From Neoarius graeffei (lineage: Eukaryota; Chordata; Actinopteri; Siluriformes; Ariidae), in contig NC_083571.1 of assembly GCF_027579695.1 (NCBI RefSeq), positions 48,647,890 through 48,711,889 of the forward strand: DNA of 64,000 bases. The letters are read 5' to 3'. Positions 55,603 through 64,000 of this stretch are shown piece by piece. The notes under the pieces were generated by a model, which saw nothing but the letters and a program-made list of their open reading frames with translations, made no database searches and was not told the DNA's origin. How positions within the stretch are numbered: position 1 is the first letter of the stretch; every line of letters begins with the position of its first letter. The position numbers and the translations under genes are program-made.

Positions 55603-55883
55603 CCAGCAGTTCAGCGCCCATAACCTGCTGTAAGCTACATTGCCACGCCATATTTAATATGTTTTAGAATTCTGTACAAAGATAATTATCAGTCACAACT
55701 TCACATTACATTCTGAGCAATTTAACTGAATGTTGTAATGCATTATTAAAGTTGTAAAAGCATACAAAGAATTGTTAGCAGATTACAAAGACTTACAGGC
55801 AGCAATCTTTCTGAAATGTTAATATAGCTCTCTAAGTAAACTCTTACTCCTTTATGCTAGTATTCTTTTTTAAATTTATAAAA

Positions 55884-55887
<4 letters not shown>

Positions 55888-55934
<47 letters not shown>
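55888..55934 (+). repeat. (TA)n microsatellite next to a splice donor
   Basis: About 23 TA units that begin five bases after the donor of the fucolectin exon. Confidence 0.96.
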
Positions 55935-55937
<3 letters not shown>

Positions 55938-55939
55938 AC

Positions 55940-56216
55940 CTGGGGTTATTGTTGCCGTTGTTGACTATGGAGTTGCCAATGTGAATCTCCACACCATTTA
56001 TCCGCTCTGCGGCGCTGTCCCTGTTTGTGACGATTACATTCTTAATATCATACACTCCCAACAAATCCACCCTCCACCATGGGTTGTAGTCCAGATTTGT
56101 GTGTGCACATGAGCCGGAACTCAGGGATGATGCTCTGTTGCCGTCGATAGCACGGGAAGCATAAAATCTCTGATATAGAGAAGATTGTGTTGCTATTCCT
56201 TTTACAGCCACATTGT
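55940..56216 (-). CDS. fucolectin-like gene, first half-domain exon
   Basis: Minus-strand exon between acceptor ...tctcctctccag (AG at 56218-56217) and donor ccccag|gtgact (GT at 55939-55938). It encodes NVAVKGIATQSSLYQRFYAS, RAIDGNRASSL, CAHTNLDYNPWWRVDLLGVY, VIVTNRDSAAERINGVEIHI and NNGNNNP. These are the hallmarks of fucolectin-type F5/8C lectins (RAIDGN, NPWWRVDL, NRxD..AERINGxxIxIG). 277 bp, phase 1 in, phase 2 out. The AG left at its end plus A from 38338 makes the Arg that starts the second half. No signal-peptide exon is seen to the right up to 64000, so the gene start is outside or hidden. Confidence 0.93.
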
Positions 56217-57176
56217 CTGGAGAGGAGATGGAGAGAAAATTTTAGTGTCATACTGTTTTGTAATTTTCCTTTTCCCTGAGTGTTGCCTCTTCAAGTACTA
56301 ACGACTCAGAACATTCTGCACTGAAACATGTTCATCTTATCATGCTCGTTACGTGTGTAGCAGACGTGCATACAAGTCAGCGATTAGAGACGATCCAAAT
56401 CAGGTTTAGGGCTGATCACGCTCCCAGCACATGATCAGGGCATGTAAGTGCAGTGATGTAATGCATCACTGATGTAATGTCTCCTTTTTATTTAGTAAAG
56501 AGATAGATTTGAGAACAAAGGGACGGTATGAGGGGTGTGCCGAACTCTCATCACTTGTCCGTTTCTGCAATAAACCTTCTTTCTCTTGCAAAAGGACGAG
56601 ACTGGTGTTGGTGTTTGTCATTTTTCCATGAGAAATCTTGGCATCCTTGGGTGGGCTGCATGACTTCTGCGGTCTTCTGGGCAGCAAGCGGACCGGAGGA
56701 CACTCATGGAGAAACAAACATCCATCCTTAACCTCGTATTCTTCAGAGAAGAGGCAGTACACCCTTTGCCACCCAGAGGCAGGAAACACTGCAGTCCACC
56801 ATTAAATAGGTAGGAACCACTAATTCTGTTTGACCTTATTTAAAGGTCACAAAATTAAAGGAGTACTGAAATTACTGATCAGTGAAGTTTAATGTCTGTG
56901 TCATGGCAAAGATATATCAGTGAGGAGTCAATGATCTAGAAACTGGGTTTCCAAGATAGAAGTTCTGGGAACTCTGACTTCTGCGATGGCTAAGGATTCA
57001 AGTTTCCCTTAGTTCTTGAGAAAAACTAAGGATTTATACCGACAGGTATATCTTATGGAACTACGGTAAGTTTGTTAACCTAATGAAAGCAAGTTGGTTA
57101 AGAGGTAGTTTGGTTGAATGGCGTTACTTGTGACGGGTAGTTGCCAGCAAAAGATGGATCCGCCATTGACGCTCAG
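56217..57176. other. upstream intron or flank, no gene seen
   Basis: The frame at 56466-56789 has no domain. Positions 56560-56610 (tgcaataaaccttctttctc) resemble the poly(A)-signal region of an LTR, but no partner LTR or coding part is visible. Confidence 0.4.
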
Positions 57177-58206
57177 TAGGGCTGTAACAATATGCGTATC
57201 GAAATCGAAATCGCGATACGCAGAGCCACGATCCGTGTCGCGATACAAGAAGGCAGAATCGCGGTACACCCTTTCAAACTTCTCCTCAGCCCAAAAACAG
57301 AGGCACTTCCAAACTTCAATTTATGAATACTTTACTTTTTATTTAAATTACATTTTAAACTTACTTAAATTACTTTTATTTTTTATATCTATTAGTAAGT
57401 CATTTTTTCGCCGACCTGCAACAATCTTCTGCGAGTCACGCAATGTCCACACTCACCACTGGCAGCCATATGGTGTCCTTGGCCACCAGAGCATTAATTT
57501 CTTTTAAGCGTTCACCATTCTGGTTGCGACGCGGGGAGCGAATCTGTAAACAAGCAGCTCATTGGCTGGCTAGGTGTGCCACAAGCCAATCACAATCACT
57601 TGACCGGAAAGGCATGCAGTGTTGCCAGATTGGGAGGTTTTAGGTGCTTTTTGGCTGGTTTTGAACATATTTTGGGGTGGAAAACGTTAGCAGTATCTGG
57701 CAACACTGAAGGCATGTCTGCTTGGGCGGAAGCCTTCTGCGGCAGTTACATTTTGACACGCGAGCAATGTTTCACTATAAAAATTCCGTAATTTCCATCT
57801 GTTTTCCACGATCACAGAAAATCATTGGCCCTATGAGAGTGAGACAGTGAGAGAGCCACCCCTATACCCCCCAAAAAAAAGAAAAAAAAATCTTAATGGA
57901 TTTACACGATTTGGAAAAATTACTTTTTCAGAACCGAAAAAACAGAGCTTCCGGCTCAACAGTATTATTTTGAGAAATAAAACAATCTTTGGATATACAT
58001 TTGTTCATTTTTGCATACATATTACTCATTCTCTGCAGTGGTCTGAATTATTTGTTATGTAATAGTTAATGTAAGTAAGTAAATGTTAATAAGTCAAATT
58101 TACTACTTTAAAAAAACATTAAAAAAAAATCGTGGGTGTATCGAATCGTGGGTCAAAAATCGCGATACGAATCGAATCGTGAGTTGGGTGTATCGTTACA
58201 GCCCTA
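57177..58206 (-). mobile_element. non-autonomous hAT-type element, copy 2 (inverted)
   Basis: TAGGGCTGTAACAATATG... to ...GTATCGTTACAGCCCTA with perfect 8-bp duplication acgctcag at 57169-57176 and 58207-58214. Its interior matches 8550-9551 in reverse complement nearly end to end (1,030 against 1,002 bp). Confidence 0.93.
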
Positions 58207-58600
58207 ACGCTCAGTCAGTGTTATGCCCATGACGTTAAATTGTTCCTACATAGATAATAAGAACACCAGGCTCGTCCTATATACACCAGTGTGCTCTCCT
58301 TTGTATACTCTGATCTCCTGTGTGTGTGGGGGAGAGAGAGAGAGAGTTGCGCTGCGAGAGTGAGAGATCTCCTGTGTGTGCGCGCATTTCTATTTTTAAT
58401 GCAGCGTGGATGATGCAAGTTTTATATACAAGTTTTATTTCATTATTCTATGCATGCAGTTGTAATAAGAGTTTCCCTTTGTAACAAGGAGTCAAGTAAT
58501 TTGTAGTAAAAGGGGTTTGTGCCATAACAAAGGCACTGAAGACACAACACGGCACACGATAAGGCACTCTGGTTGTTCATATGATAGTCCTAACATAATA
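58207..58600. other. spacer with (GA)n, no gene
   Basis: Short purine repeat at about 58331-58345. No coding signal. Confidence 0.45.
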
Positions 58601-58859
58601 AAAAAATAAAAATAAAATAAAATAATAATAATAATAAAACATTTTATTTATAAGCGCCTTTCAAGGTACCCAAGGACACTGAACAGTAAAAAACAAACAA
58701 TAAAAAGCAAAAACAATAGGATAAGAACAACAATAATAAGATCATGAGAAATCAATAATAATAATAATGTTATTAAAAATCAGAGAGAAAAGGCCAAACT
58801 AAAGACATGTGTTTTTAGCTGTTTTTTGAAAGTGGACAGTGTTGAGCATTGGCGCAACG

Positions 58860-60036
58860 CTAGTGGTGGGGCATTCCACAGCTTAGGGCCATTAACACTG
58901 AAAGCCCTGTCACCCAGAGCAGAGCCGAGAGTAAGGGACTGCTAAATAGGTGGACATCTGTGGAGCGAAGATTTAGAGGTAGCTGATATGGAGTTAGGAG
59001 ATTTGATAAATAGGGAGGGGCCAGGTTATGTAGAGATTTGTAGACAAGCAGGATAATTTTGTACTGGATGTGGTATTTGACTGGGAGCCAGTGAAGGTTG
59101 TAGAGAATAGGAGTAATATGATCCCAGGGCCTGGAGTGAGTGAGTACCCTAGCAGCTGAGTTTTGGACATACTGCAGCCTATTTAGTCGTTTGGCTGGGA
59201 TACCATCGAGTAGGGCATTGCAGTAGTCCAGTCTTGAGGTGATAAAAGCATGTATAAGCGTTTCAGCTGCAGATGAAGTTAAAGAGGGACGGAGTTTGGA
59301 GAGACTTTTCAGGTGAAAGAAAGCTGTTTTAGTAATATTTTTAATGTGTGAGTCAAAAGAGAGAGTAGAGTCCAGAATAACACCCAAATTTCTTACTTCA
59401 ACAGTAGTGAAGGTGAAATAACCAGGAATAGATAGCTGTGAGTGCTCCAGTTTTTTTTCAAAATAGAAGGGGTGGAAATGAGGATGGCTTCTGTTTTGTC
59501 TTGATTTAATTTAAGAAAGTTCTGCACCATCCAATTGTTAACTGCATTTAGACAGTTGACAAGATTGGACGGAGGGAGTGGGTGAGAGGGTTTGGTTTGA
59601 ATGTAAATTTGGGTGTCATCTGCATAACAATAAAAGTTGAGCCCATGATGCTGTATTATGTGGCCAAGAGGGAGGATGTATATTATAAATAGTAAGGGTC
59701 ACAGGACAGAGCCCTGAGGGACCCCATGAAGAAGGGGTGATTTAGGGGATCTAAAGTCTCCAACTGACACAAACTGTTCTCTCATGGTAAGATAAGATTT
59801 GAACCAGGCTAAAGAAGAACCAGTGATGCCAAGCAAAGTTTCTAAGCGGCTCAATAAAAGATTATGACATACAGTGTCAAAAGCTGCTGTAAGGTCGAGG
59901 AGAACAAGTATACTGACATGGCCAGTGTCAGCAGCTAACAGCAAATCGTTGACAACCTTGACCAGGGCAGTCTCGGTGCTGTGCATGGCCCTAAACCCAG
60001 ACTGAAACTTCTCCCAAAGATTATATTGGGCTAAAT
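58860..60036 (-). pseudogene. L2-like RT, 3' part
   Basis: 60036-59699: [38 protein letters not shown]; the YADD region near 59620 reads [12 protein letters not shown] in another frame; 59387-58860: VILDSTLSFDSHIKNITKTA, FITSRLDYCNALLDGIPAK, ending near GALSCGMPHH. Interrupted by shifts at 59698 and about 59460. Confidence 0.9.
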
Positions 60037-61540
60037 CAGAGGTGGGCAAACTACAGCCCGCGGGCCACATCCGACCCGTTGGCGTTTTTAATCCGGCCCG
60101 TGGACGACAATCATATAAACACGATTGAGCAGATCTATAAACTATAAGCGTCAGTGTTATCACGTAGACAGGTGTTCTAGAGATCCGTCTTTCCAGTCAG
60201 TCGTATTCACGCGAGATTACATTTGCAGAGTGGTGCAGCGTGTGCCATGGAAGTCATTCTGGCGCCCGTGCCACTGATGATCTCGAGAACACAGGATAAA
60301 ACTTTACAATGAGTGGTCCTAAAAAAAGAAAAGTGGACAGTGAGTGCAGGGTGTTCAATAAAGAATGGACAACTAAGTTTTTTTTTGCTGAAGTCCGATC
60401 AAAGGCTGTATGCCTCATTTGCAAAGAAACCGTTGCAGTTTTAAAGGAATATAACATCAAACGGCACTTTTCCTCCAAGCATGCTAATTATGCTAACAAC
60501 CAGTCAGCACAAGCACGGACGAATACAGCTCAGTGGTTGCTGAGTGAATGTGAGTATTAACACTTTCTCTTCTTAAAACTATGTTGGAGCTGTAATAAGA
60601 TGGTAGTCACATGTTTACAGACATAATAATATAAAAAGTATAACTCTTAGTAATTTTGGTTGTCGTGGGTGGCTGCTGTAGTGCTGGTGTTTGTTTTTAA
60701 GTACCATGTGCTTTTGGGTGTCTGCTCCGCCCCTTATTTATGTCCCTGTCTGCTATTATTCTGTTCCTGGACTTTTGCCTGTGGAGGTTATTCTGATCTA
60801 TGAGTGGCCTTTTGGAATATGAAAACCTGTTTGGAACCTGTGTTTTGATTTTTTGAGGACTGGAAATATCTCAGTGAGTGACTTTGAACCTGAAAACCAG
60901 TTTGGAGTTTTTTGCTTTCTTGAGCCGTTTTGTTTGATTTTGTGGGCTGGATGGATCCAGTGCCAAACCATTGAACTGCAAACATGTTGGCATGGTGTGG
61001 TACCTCTCCTACTAATGGTGGTTGGTTGTACTGGCAGGCTGGAAGTAGATGGTTAAAAAAAAAAAAACACTCAGGTGTACGGTAAATCTACGAGTTCAGT
61101 GAAATGTACAAAAATTATGTGTACTGATATGTAATTTAGTTCAATTTAATGATATGCAATTTAGTTGTATGTATAAAATGATACAAATATACAAATACAC
61201 TGGCATCCTACTCATCCTGGCAGCTCAAAGATGTAATTTAAGAATTAAGTGTGCTACTTTTCTTACTGTCACGTGTGTGTGTGTGTGTATTACTTTTCTG
61301 GATGGATCCATTGCCAATCTATTGAACTGCAAGCATTTTTCTGCTCTGCCTTTGTTGACTGAGAACTAAAATAAATGTCAATCTGATCTGCATTTGGGTC
61401 TCTGTCAGTGAAGGCCTTACAATAACACTAAAGCTTTTCCGGTTTATGTTCGATATGTATGAATTTGGTGTTGGCCCGGCCCGCCTGGCAAATTTCAAAA
61501 GTCAATGTGGCCCCTGAGCCAAAAAGTTTGCCCACCCCTG
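60037..61540 (+). mobile_element. hAT-Charlie-type element with BED-finger exon
   Basis: CAGAGGTGGGCAAACTACAG... to ...AAGTTTGCCCACCCCTG, flanked by ggctaaat at 60029-60036 and 61541-61548. Only the first exon of the transposase is kept, so it is an internal-deletion derivative. Confidence 0.95.
60309..60549 (+). CDS. hAT transposase first exon with BED-type zinc finger
   Basis: MSGPKKRKVDSECRVFNKEW starts with a basic stretch that looks like a nuclear localisation signal, then FFAEVRSKAVCLICKETV and YNIKRHFSSKHANY give a C-x2-C...H-x4-H finger. It closely fits the start of hAT-derived vertebrate proteins of the GTF2IRD2/FAM200/ZBED group. The exon ends at a donor gaat|gtgagt (GT at 60550-60551); unspliced it stops at 60560. 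Later exons with the catalytic core are absent. Frame intact. Confidence 0.85.
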
Positions 61541-61548
61541 GGCTAAAT

Positions 61549-62892
61549 GCTCTTGAAGCTGATTGGCAACAATACGCTCTAGGACTTTTGCAATGTGAGG
61601 GAAGATTGGAAATGGGGTGATAATTTTTAAAATCATCAATAGCTGCTCCAGGTTTTTTCAAGACAGGAGTGATGGCTGCTGTTTTGAGAGCCTGAGGGAC
61701 TAATCTAGTTGAAAGGGACGAGTTTATTATCTTGACCAGCAGGGGGCAGAGAACTGGCAGGCAAATCTTGACCAAAGGGGTGGGGATAGGGTCGAGGAGA
61801 CAGGTGGTAGGCCTGGATTTAGATGCTAAGCCGAGGACATACTGCTCATCGACTAATGAGAAAGCAGAGAAAGATCCAGCTGGTGGTGAGCAGGGAAAGG
61901 GGACATTAGAGGGAGTGATGGGAGTGGATTTGATCTGCTTGTACATAGAGCTAATTTTGTTTTGAAAAAATTCAAGAAATTTACAACAAAGATCAGTGGA
62001 AGGAGTAAGAAGTTTTTAGCAGGCAAGAGAAGTTTGTTTACAGTAGAAAAAAGGGCTCTAGGGTTTCCTTGGCCTCTGGTAATGATGGTGGTGTAATAGC
62101 TGGTCTTGGCATCAATTAGAGACTCTTTGTAGGTAGAGACATGGTCACTGTATGCCAGCGCATGAACTGTTAGGCCAGTTTTACGACTAAGTCTCTCCAG
62201 CTGCCAACCAGCAGCCTTCATTTTACAAAGCTCAGGTGTGAACCATGGAGCAGAGTGAGAGAGACAGTACGTGTCTTCAGGGGGGCAAGGTGATTGACAG
62301 AGTCAGCAAGGTGAGAGTTGTAGAGCATGACTAACTCCTCAGGGGATGAGTTTAATGATTTAATGGTCAAAATAGGATGTCGTATGTCAAATAAATCAGC
62401 TGTAACTATGTTTTTTGTGTTCCTGTATGTGATGGTGCGAAATGCACGCCTGTGATGGAGAGGCTCAGGGACAGCAATATTAAATAAAATAGCCATGTGA
62501 TCAGAAACACAGAAATCTCTGGAATATAAATTTGATGGTGTAATGCCAGAGATACAAACAAGATCTAAGATATGACCCTTTGAGTGGGTGGGAAAATCTA
62601 CATGTTGGGTGAAATCAAAACAATCAAGGACAGCCACAAAGTTTTTAGCAAAATCACAGTTATCTGAGTCAACATGAATGTTCAAATCACCAAGCACCAG
62701 TATAGATGGACATAGAGCACTGACAGATGAAAGCAGCTCAGACAACTCATTAATAAAAACAGAGGAAACTCTGGGAGGCCGGTAAATGAGCAAAAGCAGT
62801 AGAGGTAGACCACCAGTAAATTTCAAAGCAAGACATTCAAATGATGAAAAATCCTGCAAGAGCATAGATACACAAATAGATACCCCTCCTAG
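61549..62892 (-). pseudogene. L2-like endonuclease and RT N-terminus
   Basis: 62884-62218: VSICVSMLLQDFSSFECLAL, LLIYRPPRVSSVF, LGDLNIHVDSDNCDF (GDFN changed to GDLN), SDHMAILFN. 62221-61853: linker MKAAGWQLERLSRKTGLTVH. 61946-61549: SRPTTCLLDPIPTPLVKICL, LKTAAITPVLKKPGAA and NYHPISNLP. Small overlaps between frames (62218-62221) show single-base shifts. The endonuclease start is lost at the junction with the LINE at 62893. Confidence 0.9.
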
Positions 62893-64000
62893 AACTGCCA
62901 CCTTATTGTGGTGGAGGGATTTGTGTGCTTGAATGATCCTAGGAGCTATGTTGTCGGGGGCATTATGCCCCTGTCAGGGTTTCCCAAGGCAGACAGGTCC
63001 TAGGTGACAGGCCAGACCAAGAGCAGTTCACCAAAACCCTTATGGAGAAACCATCAAGGACTGTGACGTCACCTGGTATGGCGCAGCCGGGGCCCCACCC
63101 TGGAGCCAGGCCTGGGGTTGGGGCTCGTATGCAAGCGCTTGGTGGCCGGGCCTTTGCCCATGGGGCCTGGCCGGGCTCAGTCCGAAGAGGTGACGTGGGC
63201 CCGACCTCCTGTGGGTTCACCACCCACAGAGGTAGCAGTAGGGGACTGGTGCAGTGTGGATTGGGTGGCAGTCGAAGGCAGGGGCCTTGACGACCTGATC
63301 CCCGGACACAGCGGCTAGCTGTTGGGACATGGAATGTCACTTCGCTGGGGGGGAAAGAGCCTGAGCTTGTGCGGAAGGTTGAGAGGTACCGGCTAGAGAT
63401 AGTCGGGCTCACCTCCATGCACAGCTTGGGCTCTGGAACCCAGCTCCTCGACAGGGGCTGGACTCTCCACTTCTCTGGAGTCGCCCATGGTGAGTGGCGG
63501 CGGGCTGGTGTGGGCTTGCTTATAGCTCCCCAGCTCAGCCACCATGTGTTGGAGTTTACCCCAGTGAACGAGAGGGTCGCCCCTCTGCGCCTTCGGATTG
63601 GGGAGAGGGCTCTTGCTGTTGTTTGTGCCTACGGGCCGAATAGCAGCATAGAGTATCTGGCCTTCTTGGAGTCCCTGGGAGAGGTACTGAGGGGTGCTCA
63701 GACTGGGGACTCCATTGTGTTACTGGGGGACTTCAATGCTCACGTGGGCGATGACAGTGACACCTGGAGGGGCGTGGTTGGGAGGAACGGCCTCCCCGAT
63801 CTGAACCCAAGTGGTGTTTTGTTATTGGACTTCTGTGCTAGTCATGGTTTGTCCATAACGAACACCATGTTCGAGCATAGGGGTGTCCATAAGTGCACGT
63901 GGCACCAGGACACCTTAGGTCGGAGGTCGATGATAGACTTTGTTGTCATTTCATCTGATCTCCGGCCCTATGTCTTGGACACTCGGGTGAAGAGAGGGGC
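62893..64000 (+). mobile_element. 5' part of another LINE (Nimb/I- or RTE-like), runs off the window
   Basis: Begins gaactgccaccttattgtgg, which I recognise as a common 5' region of a fish LINE, rich in GC and CpG (62990-63300), then an endonuclease frame to the end. The clade is uncertain without the RT. Confidence 0.7.
63288..64000 (+). CDS. LINE endonuclease, partial at 3' end
   Basis: Open without a stop to the window edge, so it is easily missed by ORF callers. It reads [86 protein letters not shown]-like [20 protein letters not shown] and [20 protein letters not shown]. These are apurinic-type endonuclease motifs (TWN, GDFNAH, IDF). The first in-frame Met (63417) lies inside the domain, so the native start is upstream or non-AUG. 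The usual E in T-S-x-H follows as M here (TSMHS), a possible defect compared with the family's TSTHS. Confidence 0.85.

Larger units (their letters stand above)
48479..55640 (-). mobile_element. decayed LINE (CR1/L2-like) with ORF1-like and EN/RT pieces, four insertions
   Basis: The 3' end is caagtttatttgtatagtgc (48487, plus), matching tails at 28.7 kb. From right to left: SGNH-like ORF1 end, endonuclease, RT. Interrupted by a SINE (53644-53994), a 9-bp-TSD element (52497-53369), a 4-bp-TSD element (50864-52336) and another SINE (49459-49639). A T10-G11-(GA)n run lies at 49070-49110. Confidence 0.85.
58601..62892 (-). mobile_element. L2-like LINE, second copy, split by a hAT element
   Basis: Same family as 18596-21650: the sense 3' end is ccttgaaaggcgcttataaa followed by TA/ATT-rich repeats. 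Its right (5') end abuts another LINE at 62893. A hAT at 60037-61540 cuts the RT. Confidence 0.9.

Noticed and set aside
56466..56789. 107-codon minus frame and an LTR-like region
   Set aside because: No recognisable domain, no second LTR, no coding partner.
63042..63318. Frames in the GC-rich LINE leader
   Set aside because: Low-complexity leader; the real product is the endonuclease frame that starts after it.
1..64000. CRISPR arrays, bacterial operons, rRNA genes
   Set aside because: Tandem repeats present are microsatellites or a minisatellite; nothing prokaryotic or rRNA-like was seen.

Overview
The window looks like accessory, repeat-packed nuclear DNA of a teleost fish. The evidence is nine copies of one tRNA-derived fish SINE, fish-type Ty3/gypsy, L2-like, RTE-like, Tc1, hAT and Kolobok-like elements, and a fish-type fucolectin exon pair. 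The SINE with the ...gataatgagatgagatgag tail and other repeats remind me of catfishes, but that is memory, not proof. There are no bacterial genes, operons or CRISPR arrays.

Only one host gene can be supported: a fucolectin-like F5/8 type C domain on the minus strand, split over an exon at 55940-56216 and an exon at 38194-38338. Their splice phases join perfectly, so about 17.6 kb of nested transposons (39-55 kb) sits inside one intron.

Layout. 0-3 kb: unknown open frame end, Tc1 fragment, SINE. 3.16-8.46 kb: complete Ty3/gypsy chromovirus of sushi-ichi type, minus strand, with identical 478-bp LTRs, a 5-bp target duplication, intact gag and pol, a -1 slippery site with stem-loop, and a self-priming primer site. 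8.5-11 kb: hAT derivative, RTE-like LINE scrap, MITE. 11.2-16.6 kb: a TTAA-flanked Kolobok-like element with convergent first exons (acidic leader on plus, THAP on minus), itself invaded by a hAT, three SINEs, a 700-bp foldback, and a 41-bp minisatellite grown from the THAP exon. 17-36 kb: SINEs, an L2-like LINE with a 910-codon ORF and a transposed 72-bp head, Tc1 elements, LINE tails and microsatellites. 36.5-43 kb: Tc1 scrap, inverted-repeat element, fucolectin exon, hAT containing a second internally deleted Kolobok-like copy. 43.1-48.5 kb: older, internally deleted gypsy copy with two hAT-type insertions. 48.5-55.6 kb: a long decayed LINE interrupted by two SINEs, an element with 4-bp target duplication and an element with 9-bp duplication carrying a RecQ-like helicase remnant. 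57.2-58.2 kb: second, inverted copy of the 8.5-kb hAT. 58.6-62.9 kb: L2-like LINE split by a BED-finger hAT. 62.9-64 kb: start of another LINE running off the end.

Most of the DNA is mobile elements nested in one another; target duplications give the order of insertion. The most notable points are the two Kolobok-like copies with paired inward-facing first exons, the helicase-bearing 9-bp-TSD element, and the apparently fresh self-priming gypsy element.
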